Below are positions 24,169-36,737 of a stretch of DNA of 64,000 nt, piece after piece. Below the pieces are notes generated by a model. It did no database searches, was not told the origin of the DNA, and saw only the letters and a list, made by a program, of their open reading frames with translations. The position numbers and the translations under genes were made by a program. Within the stretch, counting starts at the first letter, position 1, and each line of letters begins with the position of its first letter. The DNA comes from Colletotrichum lupini (lineage: Eukaryota; Ascomycota; Sordariomycetes; Glomerellales; Glomerellaceae). The stretch spans positions 4,340,001 to 4,404,000 of the forward strand of contig NC_064681.1 in NCBI RefSeq assembly GCF_023278565.1, in the 5' to 3' direction.

Positions 24169-24824
24169 TCATCTCCATTGATAGAGCCAATATGACCAAA
24201 CTGTAATTGTTTTGCCCACGGCACTGCCCCCTTTGGGGCCCCAATCCCATCGCGAAATAAGGCTCTCACCAGGGAAATTCAGCAGGGCCTCCTCGGTAGC
24301 CTGAGCCGACGATTCGTCTAGCGTAATCCCGAAGGACACGCCATACATGAGCTGCTGATCCGCCTTCACGAACTTCTTCACGTATTGCTGCCGGTTCTGC
24401 AACTTCCGGATGTCTGCCTGCATCCGCTGCGCCAAGTTTCCTGGCTTTTCATCCTGGCGGGTCGACGCGCACTTGAGCTCGATGGCCTCAACATGACTTT
24501 GGCCTTCAATTTGATAGCTCGTCAGGATGTCTACCTTATCGGCAGCGTAGGGGGCGCCCCATATATGTTCTTCTCTCTCAGCATAACGCTGCGTCCCAAT
24601 ACCATTCGCCTTGATATAGTCGACGAGCTCACTTTGTAGCCAGGGCTCCCAACCGCCGTCTTGATTGTACTTGGCAACCACGTTGATATAGTTTCTTTGG
24701 AGGTATACGAAGATGCTGTCAATTGCGGTGCTGATTGCTGTCAGTTGGGATTGAAAAGGAAGGAAACGTGTCCATTGCGTGCGAGAGGGGATATAACTCA
24801 CGGACGAGGGACCTCTACCTCCAT
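24169..24824 (-). CDS. Uncharacterised protein with possible PD-(D/E)XK nuclease-like fold
   Basis: Exon 1 is only 23 nt (24824-24802, MEVEVPR). The intron 24801-24731 has GTGAGT and ATCAG, and exon 2 is 24730-24169. The total is 585 nt and 194 residues. The pattern suits a PD-(D/E)XK core: an early helix with E42 (WLQSELVDYI), then D75 in DKVDILTS, a strand VEAIELKC containing E92-x-K94, and a following helix. The order and spacing match the fold, but catalytic competence is not shown. It stands alone, with no methylase or other partner nearby and no signal peptide. Without a search I cannot name the family. Alternatives are a lineage-specific protein with chance motifs. Confidence 0.55.
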
Positions 24825-26657
24825 GTTGGAAGATTCTAACAGACCTTCACGATTAAATATTGCAAACAAAAATTGTCCGATAATGTTGAGCAGTTGGATT
24901 CAAAATCTGGGGTTAGACTGAGCTCGTGGCAGGAACGTCTGTAAGTATTTAACTATATAGTCAGCACGTCCCAGGACATAAGTGGATAAAGAATGCTGCA
25001 CAGGGGTTTTCGCTTGTGGAATACCTGAGCTAACTGAATGCATCTATGAGCTCTCTTTAGATCAAGTGCTAATGCGGGTTCAAATCAGCTGAGACTTTTA
25101 AAGATTCGTGCGGCTGAGCGAATGACCATGCCAGAAACGAATTCAGATGCATGATATTACCTTACGATGGCGTTGAGCTAGGTAGCTGAACCCCATCCTT
25201 CTTTTTCTCTCACAGTCGGATTGGCGCCTATTATCTCATTGAAATGCGAAATATTCCTCTCGGATTTCGTCGAAAGGGATACCTCAATTGCACAAGCAGG
25301 AAAGCGATAGCGGCATTACGACCAGACAACAGAAGGATGACTGAGGCAACTCGAGAGAGGAGGACCGAGCTAAGTTCCAGTCACAACAATTACGCATCCT
25401 TTCTATCTCTGAAGGCAATCGGAAGCAAATCTGGAAAGGTTTCACAAGCAATGTGACAAGAACAATGAAGCATCCCCTGGCCTCCGCCCTGATCGCAAGT
25501 GCACGACTCAAATTTGGTCCCAGTGCGCCTTCAATTGCTGATCAAAACCTCCTCCTATTCATGATAGCGTCTGCGGTCACGCAGTAGCCGATCACTCTGT
25601 GGCTGTATGAGGTGAAATGCGCACGAACCGATGACTACGCAGGCAAGCCGCCATGATATTAAGATGTTGGCACTCAGATGGCGGAGGTGCCAAGCAATGT
25701 TCCAGAGTCTCAGATTTGAGCTCATTCCTATTTAAAATCAGCACTCTGCTTCTCAGAGGGTGACTTGAAGGCGGCACTTTCCTAGGTGAGCTGTTTGTGA
25801 AAGAAGCATTACTCTCATGACCTATAGTGTCACTAGCTATGGGAGCAGCATAGATGTGTCAGAGTCCGAAGTCTCGGATACCGCAACGTTAAATACTTGA
25901 CTTGATAGTAAGATTGCACACATGCAACGAACCAACTAGAATGATTATTATTAACTTTGGATTAAAGTATACAGCATTTTCTAATTTATCAACGGGGTAT
26001 TAATGATACTAATAATGATACTAATAATGATACTATAATATTCAACCATAAAATTGAATCTTTTAGCTGCTATATAGTTATGTAATGACTTTTTTATACT
26101 TCTCACGCAGTTGTTAAAGGAATGCGTCTCTCTAATAGTCCTTGAGAAATACTCCCATTATCGTAGCACACATGGTTGTATGGAGTAAGAAGAACAGTAC
26201 AGATTCGCTGTGCGCTCGAGGGTATGAACCTGTTTACTTTGAAAGCAATCGTATTTATCTAGAAACATACGAGAAGAAGATATGTAAGATATAGGCGAAG
26301 ATAAAAAAGTACTATTTTGAGCGTGTAAAGCGTTCTTGAAACTTTCCTGCCGATGGACCCAAAGTCGAAAAGACGGCACCTCTAAGGCCTCAAGCAGCCA
26401 CTAAGGTAGCGTCAATGAAGGAAGCGAAGATGTCTGTTCGGTATTTTCAACCACATCCGCATGTTAAAGTTCAGCTCCACAGATACAAGCGGTCATTTAT
26501 ATCCGTTGAGGCCTCAAGGTTCTCTAATGGATCACTTTATCTTGATCCCGCTTACCTTGACTGTAGGATCTTCGTCTACAACGATTCACACACTGACAGC
26601 CTTCGGACTAAAGTCCAGATATTTGCATTCGTTACACAACCACTTGATTCCATCAAA
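24825..26657. other. Gene-poor AT-rich intergenic region
   Basis: About 1.8 kb. The part 25880-26110 is strongly AT-rich and contains a short tandem repeat. ORFs at 25244-25456 and 26158-26379 have no recognisable features. Bases shortly before 26658 form the promoter of the secreted-protein gene. Confidence 0.4.
26001..26036. repeat. Tandem repeat, 12-bp unit AATAATGATACT, about three copies
   Basis: Three near-perfect copies of a 12-bp unit in AT-rich noncoding DNA. No function is evident. Confidence 0.8.
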
Positions 26658-27391
26658 ATGCGCTTCCATCAAATCCAAGCTCTTATCGCTGCTTCCTTGG
26701 CCGTTTCGGTATGCCCAAGATTCTAGGGCCATTCCATGATTTACTCCTAACATTACACTAGGCTTTTGGATCGGCAACTACTAACCTGGCCCCTATTGAA
26801 GGGTATGAGATTATCATCCCAGAGTGGGAGTTTCAAGATGATATCAACCCGAGAGCCGAGAAAGTCGTTTTGAATGGAACAGTTCAGGAGGTGTTGGCGG
26901 ATCTTCGGTCCTACAACTCTCTGTACGCGCAGGTCTTGGGCCCTGAATCGGGTTCTCCTACCACCTCATCGGCCCTAGAAGAGCCGAACAAGTTCGATAT
27001 TTCGCATGTCGTCTGTCATAAGTTTCCCTTGGGCTCAGTCGCCGTTGTAAAAGATGGCATCAACGAACTCAAACGCATCCGGCACAGGAGGGCTAAACTC
27101 GAGGTCGGCCGGGGAAAGTGCGCTCTTATGACTTGCGAATTCAAAACTGCCATCTGGTGGTGTAATGACGTGAGTCTAGAATTTAAGACGACACTCTACA
27201 TGCAAAGCTGAGTCGAGATTTTACAGGACGACAAACCAAAGACCATGAGAACATTCGACGGCATTGCACAGGGGGCTGAAAAGGTCTTGCAATCCTGCGC
27301 GAAGAGGAACTCACCTAACGTATTGCGATCCTCAGGACAGGCATTTGACAAGATGAAGTGGAGCGTTATCGTGCGCGGTGAGAATTGCTAA
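26658..27391 (+). CDS. Small secreted cysteine-patterned protein, effector candidate
   Basis: Exons 26658-26708, 26762-27169 and 27227-27391; 624 nt and 207 residues. The introns have GTATGC and GTGAGT donors and TAG/CAG acceptors. The first 20 residues (MRFHQIQALIAASLAVSAFG) look like a signal peptide, and exon 1 encodes almost only this. The mature part has six cysteines: VVCHKF, GKCALMTC, WWCNDD, LQSCAKR and a terminal GENC. This permits three disulfides. The motifs AIWWCNDD and QAFDKMKWSVIVRG recall a widespread family of small secreted fungal proteins of unknown function that I recognise only by pattern. It lies in a gene-poor area beside a RIP-damaged retroelement, as effector genes often do. 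Role in host interaction is inference. Confidence 0.75.
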
Positions 27392-27830
27392 TAACGAGAA
27401 AGGACAACTACGGGTTTTCGGGTGGACTTGCCGGATATCAGGTCAACGGATGCAGCTTGTAAATGCAAGTGTTTGACAAGAACATGACCTTCTCTCCAGT
27501 CTACTCATATTTCCTGTATTTAGCGCTCGTTTCCATGGCCAGAACGTTTGTGACATTGGTGAGTCTATTGCTTCACAAAGTATTCCAGAAACCGATGAGA
27601 GTTCTCATTTGATGTCGACGGTCGGATGCAAATTGCTTCCGGCAGCTCACCAAAGCAAGATAAAATCGGAACCAAAATGAACAGTCTCACAAACGAATTT
27701 TTGCCATGTTTGAAATCGATATTGCCATGTGAACTAAAATAAATTTTACAAGAGAGTAGTGTCCCCTTGTTGAGGTGAAGTTGGAGGTGCATCAAAAGAG
27801 GCGAAGAACTTTTACAACAAACGCCAAAGC
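27392..27830. promoter_or_regulatory. Upstream region of the macrodomain-sirtuin gene
   Basis: About 440 bases with no supported ORF, containing the 3' region of the secreted protein gene and the promoter of the next gene. No TATA box stands out. Confidence 0.4.
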
Positions 27831-29672
27831 ATGGACAGTTTACAGCAAATTCTCGTCCACCTACTGAACGAAGCGGACTCAGGCGCTGACTCAGATCATG
27901 ACAACTGCGATCACGGCCATCATCACCACCACCTCCGTCATATCAAGGACCAACTCGACGACTTGGAGCCCCCTACACATCTACAATTGCTTCACCAGTT
28001 ACTCTGTGTCCGCACACCGGACCCACCGCTCCCGGAAGACATTCTGGTCGGGATAGACTCGGTCCTACAGCAGCAGGCATCCCATCGTGTCCTGACATTA
28101 GCGGGTTCTATTCAACCGACAATAACACTCAAACGAGCGAACCATAAGAGCGTTAGAGTTACGCTCTGGAAAGGTGACATCACGACTCTCACCGGCATCA
28201 CTGCAATCACCAATGCCGCAAACAGCCAGGGCCTCGGATGCTTCCAGCCACCACACCGCTGTATAGACAATGTCATTCACGCTGCTGCCGGCCCCCGTCT
28301 ACGGGACGAGTGCTACCGCGTCATGAACGAAAGAGGCCGTGAACTCGGACCGGGCGAAGCGATAGTCACAGACGCTTATTGCCTACCAGCAAATCATGTG
28401 GTGCATACAGTCGGGCCGCAACTGCAACGCGGCTCAAAACCAACGACAAACGAGACTCTCCAACTCGCCCAATGCTATCGCAGCGTTCTTGACACAGTCG
28501 AACCGCTGCCCGCGACGCCGGGTGGCAGGAAGATTGTCGCGTTATGCGGCATCTCGACCGGCTTGTTTGCCTATCCGGCGCGAGATGCAGCAGCCGTGGC
28601 GGTCAGCGCGGTCGCAGATTGGCTTGAGCACCACGAGGATACGTCCATCACCGATATCATCTTCAACACCTTCACGGACGCAGATCATGCCGTGTACCAG
28701 GAAATCCTGGCTTCTCCCCCGTATACTTCATGGATGGGGCGGGCAGCGCCGACTTTTACTCCGCCGGCAAATGCGAATCATCCGCCGCTGATCCAGTGCG
28801 ACTCGCTGGACCGGGCAAGGCAGTGGCTGGACGCGGCTGACGCAGTCATTGTGAGTGCCGGTGCCGGTCTCTCTGCTTCCGATGGGCTGGATTACACTTC
28901 GTCGGCCCTGTTTGCCAAGAACTTTCCCGGTTTCTTGAAGTATGGGCTGCGAACTCTGTACAGCGTCTTTGGCTTCAACTCCTGGCCAACGGAACAAGTT
29001 CGCTGGGGATACTACTTCTCCCACTTGGCGATGGTCACGTCTTGGCCAAAATCCGGAATGTACCGAACGCTCATTTCATGGCTTGAGAGGTTTGGGGAAA
29101 ACGCGCATGTGAGGACGTCTAACGCCGATGGTCTCTTTGTCGCAAACGGGTTATCACCAGAGAGACTTTCTACCCCTCAAGGATCGTATTCGGTTTTCCA
29201 GTGCCTGGCAAATTGCCGACCTGAGGCAACAGTGCCATCGGCACCTTTAGTTGCAGATGCGCAGGCGTTCTTAGATCCAGTATCTCAAATACTGACAGAA
29301 CCGAGCAAGGTCCCCCTTTGCAAGTTCTGCAACGGCAAAATGAACATCTGCGTGAGGGCAGGGCACTGGTTCAACGAGAAACCCTTCGAGGATGGGGAGA
29401 AGAGATGGAAGCAGTTCCGCCGGGACGTGGTGCATCGTGAGGAAAGGACGACAGTGATCCTAGAGCTTGGCGTAGGGATGTCGACGCCGGGGGTCTTGAG
29501 ATGGCCTAACGAGGATCTCGTCATAAGAGGCGGGGGAAGAGTGAAGCTTGTGAGGGTAGGCAAAGGACCTGAGACGGCCGTCCCATGGGATTTGGAGGCA
29601 GATGGGTTGGCGACAAGTATAGACGGCGAGATCTCAGCGGTGGTGAGCGAACTGCTCGCGGCACGAGCGTAG
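27831..29672 (+). CDS. Zinc macrodomain fused to SirTM-type sirtuin
   Basis: One intronless ORF of 613 residues from ATG 27831. The N-terminus has a histidine run (28-37). Residues about 100-300 are a macrodomain: WKGDITTLTGITAITNAANS, then GCFQPPHRCIDNVIH, where C137, H142 and C144 match the zinc ligands of zinc-dependent macrodomains that remove ADP-ribose. Residues about 325-610 are a sirtuin fold: SAGAGLSASDG (NAD loop, 342-352) and TSNADG (429-434). PQGSY follows, where Q450 stands in place of the deacetylase histidine. Two cysteine pairs follow, C458/C462 and C497/C500. The His-to-Gln change is typical of SirTM sirtuins, which ADP-ribosylate protein instead of deacetylating it, and which in bacteria are encoded beside a macrodomain. 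Writer and eraser are here one chain. The bacterial target is a lipoylated GcvH-like carrier; no such gene is visible in this window. Confidence 0.88.
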   Translation: MDSLQQILVHLLNEADSGADSDHDNCDHGHHHHHLRHIKDQLDDLEPPTHLQLLHQLLCVRTPDPPLPEDILVGIDSVLQQQASHRVLTLAGSIQPTITLKRANHKSVRVTLWKGDITTLTGITAITNAANSQGLGCFQPPHRCIDNVIHAAAGPRLRDECYRVMNERGRELGPGEAIVTDAYCLPANHVVHTVGPQLQRGSKPTTNETLQLAQCYRSVLDTVEPLPATPGGRKIVALCGISTGLFAYPARDAAAVAVSAVADWLEHHEDTSITDIIFNTFTDADHAVYQEILASPPYTSWMGRAAPTFTPPANANHPPLIQCDSLDRARQWLDAADAVIVSAGAGLSASDGLDYTSSALFAKNFPGFLKYGLRTLYSVFGFNSWPTEQVRWGYYFSHLAMVTSWPKSGMYRTLISWLERFGENAHVRTSNADGLFVANGLSPERLSTPQGSYSVFQCLANCRPEATVPSAPLVADAQAFLDPVSQILTEPSKVPLCKFCNGKMNICVRAGHWFNEKPFEDGEKRWKQFRRDVVHREERTTVILELGVGMSTPGVLRWPNEDLVIRGGGRVKLVRVGKGPETAVPWDLEADGLATSIDGEISAVVSELLAARA

Positions 29673-30046
29673 TTAAGATGGGCGCAGTCAAAGGATTGGT
29701 GCCTGCTTCTGAAAAAAACTTCGGTCGATGGAGTAGGGCGTCTCATGCCGAGCATCAGATATTAGGATGAAGGTAATCGATGAGAGTCTATTCCCGAAAA
29801 GGTTTGACTCAGGAGCACCTCAAAGACTACAGGCTGAAGAATCTCAATTTTCCATATGTCAGAAACGTGCCTCACGAAATAGAAACCGTGGACCTGCATT
29901 TCCGTCACTTGTAGAGAATGCTAAACCACTCATGACGAGGGACATACGATGAGTACGATTCGTCCCTTGGGCGATGCATGAACTCTCGACTAGCGACTTT
30001 GGGTGAAGACTTCGCCAAACACAAGCTTTCACAGCTGGAGCCATCC
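29673..30046. other. Flank between macrodomain-sirtuin gene and retroelement 1
   Basis: About 370 bases of normal composition, the 3' region of the gene. No RIP signature is visible although the mutated element starts immediately after. Confidence 0.5.
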
Positions 30047-30051
30047 GAGAG
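30047..30051. repeat. Target-site duplication, left copy (GAGAG)
   Basis: Five bases directly before the 5' LTR, identical to 36963-36967 after the 3' LTR. Confidence 0.9.
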
Positions 30052-30276
30052 TGTTGGATTACGAGGCAGAAAAGGGGCCCTATTAGGTAGTTAGGTAGGG
30101 GTGGTAGGTAGGCAGTCTGGGCCCGTGCAGACGGACCCTTCCACCTACCTATACCCACTAAGGGACCGCGGGCTCTGCCCACGATCTTCCCTTCCTATAT
30201 ATACGTAATAGACCTATACTAACTTATTAACCTAGTTATGACTAAAAGGTCTAACCTACTTACGTATATACTAATA
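30052..30276 (+). repeat. 5' LTR of element 1
   Basis: 225 bp, the same length as 36738-36962. The two copies differ almost only by C/T and G/A changes. In this copy the first 150 bases are largely intact, and the mutated bases cluster in the inner 75, for example the end reads CTAATA where the other copy has CCAACA. Confidence 0.93.
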
Positions 30277-32737
30277 TTAATTAGTAGTTAAATTATATAT
30301 ATATTTTTATTATAGGTTAATAAGGATATAACTATAAAAAAAATAGCTTTAACTTACCTCGCTAGCTATTCTAATTTATTAACTTAGTTCTATTTATTTA
30401 TTTAATAATAAGCGGCCTAGTTTATACTACTTTAGCTCTCTTCTATTACCGCTAGTTAATAACTAATTAACTAATTACGGGCCGTTAAGAGCGCGCTTTA
30501 TTATATACGATCTCTTTTATTAAAACTACTATTATAAAAAGATTAACTACTTTATTACTACTATTAACCTCGCCTCTATTATTAATATTATTTTTATTAG
30601 CCTTATTACTATTACTAACTTCCTTTTAATTAAACTACTTACAAAAGAATCTATTTTAAATATATTATAACTAAGCGCTACTTTAAATTAATAATAAGTA
30701 AGAGGAGATTAATTACTAAGAGATTAATTTAATAATTATTAATATATTAATACTTAGTAATAATAAGACCTTCGGAATTATAAGTACGTTAATAATAAAT
30801 CTCTCGCTAATAATAAAGTATTTTAAAATACTAAGGAAAAAAAAAGATCTTAATAGTAGTAGTAATAGGGATCTATTTTATATTATTAATAAATCTACCT
30901 CTTTTTAACTTAATAAAAGCTCTGAGACTAGATTAGTAAAATAAAGTACGAGAAATACTAAAAAGAATTACTAATTAGTAGCTAATAGAATCCTCTATTT
31001 ACTATTAGAAGTACGGTTATAAAAGGCCTTTTTTCCCTTTTTACGACCTTTTACTAACCTTAGTAACCTTCCGTTTATATACCTTGTTAAAAGAGTAGAA
31101 TTTTCTAATTAGTAATAGTAGCCTACTTATTATTATTAAAATAATCGCTATAACCGACTTATTACTCTTTTTAACCTAACTAACGTTATATTATAATTAT
31201 AATACGACGATTATATCTTATAGTAATCTTCTACTATATAACTTATTTTATAAATATATTATAATAATTACTAGCCCTAGTAATAAGTAAAAAGGGTCTA
31301 ACGATTAGTTAATATTACCTCCGGCCTACTTATACTCTTAAATTATAAAACTATACTTAATTCTAATTCGTTAATAAGACTACGTTAACTTAACTTAATA
31401 AGGCTTATTTAATATTATACCCGCCCTTATAAATAATAAAAAGCTTAATACCTTTATCCTTTATATAATAAAATACTATTATCGAGACGGCCTAATAAGT
31501 AAGGAGTTATAAAAGAACTTTAAGACCGACTTTTAAAGCTAGGAAATAGGGGACTTTTTAAAAATAAAAAGTATAATTCTTAAGAAGCTAAGAGACTTTT
31601 TTATAAATAATAATATTAATTTAACGATTAAAAATCGTAGTTAAATAGTAAAAAAGATTATTAGCGCCCTTAATACTTAATACTTCTTTACTTAGACTTT
31701 TAAAGAGATTATAGCCTACTATAACCGTATTAAATATTTTAATATATTATATTACGATCCTTACTTCCTCTACTTACTACTCCCATAGTTAGTAAATACT
31801 AATAATTTTATTTAATAAGCTAGAGAGATAGTAAAAGAATCCGTATAACCCTAACTTGCTTAATCTTAGTAATTAAAATTCCGACCTTAGCCTCGCTATT
31901 AACTAACTAACCTACCGCCTTTTTAAAAAAAAAAAGAAAAAGAACTAAAGAATAAAGTTATTATTATTTAATAATAAAATCTATCCCGTTAAATACTATA
32001 TTTCGATATAAAAACTAAAAATAATATTATACCTAATACCTACTAATTAATTAACCTCGCTAAGCTTTATAATAATAAAAATAAGTATAATAATAAAAAG
32101 TATAATATTTTTAATAAAAAGCTTTGGATTTTTAAAGTACTATATTAACGAGCGAGAATTAATAAACGATACTATTCTAATACTTTCTTAAATATACTTA
32201 AGGGAAGGGTATTAACTTTTTATTTTAATTAACTTAGTAGTACTTTTAACCTGCTTAGTTTTAATATAATATACTAAAGGACCTAAGAATACTTCGAGCT
32301 ACTTACGAGCTATTAAAACTACCTCGCTAAGCTTTATAACTTTTATTAATACTCTATGGTTCGTAAGAACCTAAGTAAGTCGAACTAATAAATTCTATAA
32401 GCGCTAATTAACTATATTATAATCCTCTATAAAGTGCTAGCTACTTAGGGATCTATTTTTAATATAAATAACTAACTCTTTTACTACGTAAGTAGTATAT
32501 TAAAATATAGACTTATTATACTTAACCTAGTATTTATATTTATTAATATTTATTACTAACTTAGTACTTCGATTAATATTATAAAAAGAGAGCGCGACTA
32601 TAATAAGTAATAATAATATTTCTAAAATAATATTTATAATAAAGAGGTCCCCGCTACTTATTAAACCGACCGTACTTATAATAGCTTTAGTAAAGAGATC
32701 CGATTTAATAAGCAGAATTAACGCGGCCGTAGTACTA

Positions 32738-35700
32738 TTAATAAAAAGTATTTTATCTATTATAAAACCGGCTATTAGTTAACTAAGTACTTAAAAGAAG
32801 AGTAACGTTAAGTATATAAGAAGTATAAAGATAATAAGGAAAGAAATAAGAGATCTATACCGAGTTTATACTTATAGTTCCTCGCTTTTTATAAAAGAAC
32901 TGCCCTTATTAATAATAATAATAATAATATTATAATTTAATACTTTAATAACCTCGACTTTAATTATAAAAATAACTACGAGGACGAAGTCTAGATCTTA
33001 ATAATATACTTTATAACTACTATTAATAATAAAACCTTTATAAATATCCTCGCTACTTAGGTAATAGAGTATAACTTTATTAATACTACTTTTATTAACG
33101 AGTTAATTAAGCTTATAAAACTAGCGACCTCTTTTTTATTAAATAGGAGGTACTTATTAAAGGACTTCTAAAGTATTATACTTAATATTAGTATTATAAA
33201 ATTCTTAATTATGGGCTATTTTTAACTCTTTGTATTATAATAATAACGACCCGAAGTTATTTTTAATACCTCTAGAGCCGGCGAGGTAGGTATTCGATTT
33301 AATAATAGTAAACCCGTAAAGTTATTAAGATTTATAGTCGTTAGTACCCTATTTAATAATATTACTTTTTATATTTTACTAATTAATACTCTTTTCTTAT
33401 ACTACTTAAGGGATATAAATAAGCTAGGAGTATACTTTAATAATATTAATAACTTACTAGTTAAAAGAGATATTATAGTACTTATTATTTATAAATAGGG
33501 ATACTCTTAGTTTTTACTCTTTAATAATAAGAAAGCTATTACTAACTACTTAATAAAGGGCGAATTATACTACTTATATTAGCGCTTTAGCTACTTTTTA
33601 GTTCCTCGTTTTCTAAAGCGATTTTAGTAGTTTAGTAACGATATAAAAATCGTAGCCCTTAAAAAGCTTATAAAGATCTATTAATAATACTAACTTAACG
33701 CTACTACCCCTAGCTAATTTAAATTTACTTTACGAAATAATTATAATTTTAATTATAAAGTCGTAATTAACGTAATATATTTAATAAATTATAAGGGTAT
33801 TAACTAACTAGTACTTTACGTCGTTAATATTACTACTTCTTTTTAAATAGTAAGGTTTTTTATAAATATAATTACGAAGTATATATAAGAGGCTCTTCGG
33901 CTATATTAAATCGATATCTACCTCGGTTTGCTAAACTAAATTATTATAAATATTAATAAGAACTTTAGTACTATAGAGTTTAAATTTCTTATTAGATCTA
34001 TATTTATTAAAGTTAAAGAAGTACCTATTGAAGCTTATAATAGTATTAATAAAGCTAAGAAATACTACGTAATACTTAAAAAGGTATACGATATTATTCA
34101 AAATAAGTACTTATTAATACGCGCAGAGGCTATACTTTAGGCCGTAATTAAAGTAGTTAATAATATAATTAGCTTAAATAGCCTCGTTTTTATACTCCTC
34201 GTTTTTAAAGCTTTTTTAAGTATTTTTAATAAATCTTTATTATCGCTAAATATTACTTAATATATAGAAATAGTTAAAAAAGTAATAAGGGAAGTCCGTA
34301 GACTTTATATTAATAAATAAGTAAGCGAAGTACTAGCTATTTAAAATAAACTAAATATCTCTTATATTATTAATTTATTATTATAGTTAAATATTAAAAT
34401 CTAGCGAGAAAGTAAGGGATAAAAAGGCTTATTTAAGCTCGTTTTAATAAATAATACTACTTATATAATAGAATTACCTTACGGCCTAATAAGCTTTTAA
34501 GCTATTATAATTAAACCTTAGTATTTAAAAAAGGTCGACCCCGAGCTACTAGCTACGATAATAAAGCATATTAACTACTTACTAATCCCCGTAATTAACT
34601 AACTAATTAATAATAATATTATTATAAATAAAGTCCTTAATAAGATCGTTATTATAATTAATAACGACCTTTTATTATAGAATAAAAAGATTAAAAAAAT
34701 ATTAATATAGCATAGCTACGGTAATACTTTTATAACTACGACCTATTTTATATTTAAAAAGGAGGTAAATTTAAAACTAGTTACTAAGCTCCGTAATAAG
34801 GGTATTATTACTACCCTAAGAGCACTTTTTATAGAATTTATTAATAAAGAGCTTTTAGGACTAGTAAAAAGAGGAGTAATTAAATTTATTTAACTTAGCC
34901 CTAAATATAGAGATATAAGGATATTTAAGTCTTAATTCGTTAATAAGATTAAGAACTTAAGACTTAACCTTATTAAAAAGTCTTATTTAGTTATATAAGG
35001 GTATAATAATAAGAAAAAAAAGAAGATCTTTACGTAATTATTAATAATTTAAAGAACTAGTTAATATCTAATCCTTACCCTAGCCCCGACCCTAATTTAA
35101 AAAGGCTATATTATTTAATTACGAGATATTATTTAAGTATATATATAATTAAGCTAACCTCTTTATTATAAGGTTTTTATTTAATTACTAGCTCGGATCC
35201 GTTATTTATATCCTAAGAGCACTATTTTATATATTATATAATTATTATATAGTCTTATAAAATCTAGTACTTATTAATAAATAATATATAATAAGTATTA
35301 TTTAAAAATACTTTAAATAATAATATCTACGTTTAATCTATACTTACTAATTTTAATAAAAAAAAGCGGATTATTTAGTATTATTAATATATAAACCGAT
35401 AATATTATTAAATTATTAAATAAGACTTTTAGTTAAAAAAAAGAAACCGAGCTTAAGCGCGCTAAGTTACTAACTAAACTAAAATAATAACTATCGGCTA
35501 ACGAGCTACTTATTTTTAATAGCGGGATTATCTTATTAAAAAGTATTAATATAGTACTTAAATAGAAGAACTAAAGGAAGAAGCTTAAGTAAGTTAACCC
35601 CTTAGTATTAAATACTAAATAATAATTTATTAAATAGCGAGCTCGAAGTACTTATATCGTATTAATTTACTAATTAAAAATAGCTTTTAATACGTCGTTT

Positions 35701-36080
35701 ATTACTTAATACTAAGTAGATTTATCGTTTATTAACTACGCTATACTAAACCGTCGTATTAAATAATAAATAAAATACTTAGACCGAGGGCTTATATTCG
35801 TATTATTAAATTTAATTATAACTAAACTTTTTATTTTTATAAATAGGTTATTTATAAATAATACTAATTATACCTTATAACTAGGTTATATTATTATCCT
35901 TATAAATAAAAAATAGACTAACGAGAGCTTTATAATTAACAATAATATTATTTACTATAGCTCTATAAAAAATAAAAAGATTACTTAGAGTATATTAGTA
36001 TTAGAAGTTTACGGAATAGTCATAAGCGTTAACGTCACTTATATTATTTTAACTACCCTAGACCTTATTATTAAATAACT
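32738..36080 (+). pseudogene. Gag-Pol relic of element 1 (Copia order)
   Basis: Recognisable fragments in the + orientation, broken by RIP-made stops. A zinc-knuckle remnant lies at about 32740-32830. Protease and GAG-pre-integrase remnants follow at about 33190-33620, with the readable piece TSRAGEVGIRFNNSKPVKLL and then LGVYFNNINNLLVK. Integrase and its C-terminal extension lie at about 33680-34560. Reverse transcriptase starts at about 34830 (FINKELLGLVKRG, then FVNKIKNL). An RNase H piece lies at about 35825-36070 (LFVFINRLFINN, LGYIIILINKK). No functional product is possible. Confidence 0.8.
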
Positions 36081-36737
36081 TAACGTTTTAAAGATCCTTA
36101 TTATAATTTATATAAATTTATATTTATTATATAAATACCTTATTAAACTAAGTATTACGAAGGAAAAGTGCTTTATAATAGATATTATAGTACTTAGGTA
36201 ATTATATAAACGCCGCGAGCTTTATAAGATCTATTAAATTAGTAGCGATAATAACCTAGCTAACGGGTTTATAAAGAGTATACTAAATAAGTCCTTTAAA
36301 CGATTTATTAACAAAGGAATTATTATAGTTAAAATAAAAGAATAAATAATACGTAGTTAAAATAGTAATATACTATAAGTAATAAGTCGTTTAGTAAATA
36401 TATATACCTCTCGGGCTTTGGCTTAGAAAGAAACGTACGTATTTAAAGCGTAGTTAAACTAATAAAAAGCTCTTTTTTAACTATGCTAAATTTAACGATT
36501 TTTAAAGAGTTTAGGTATATAAATTATATATATTAAAGGATTAAGAAGTAATTAGAAAGAGGGGATATTAAAATTTCTATATAAATAATTATAATAAAAG
36601 CTATATTAAAATTTTAGTATACGGCTTTAGGTACTTTTAAATAGAGGATTAATTATAAATTCTATTACTAATTCTCATTAGTAAGGGACCTAGCCCCTAT
36701 TCTAGCCTTTTTTATTATAAAAATAAAAGACTACTAA

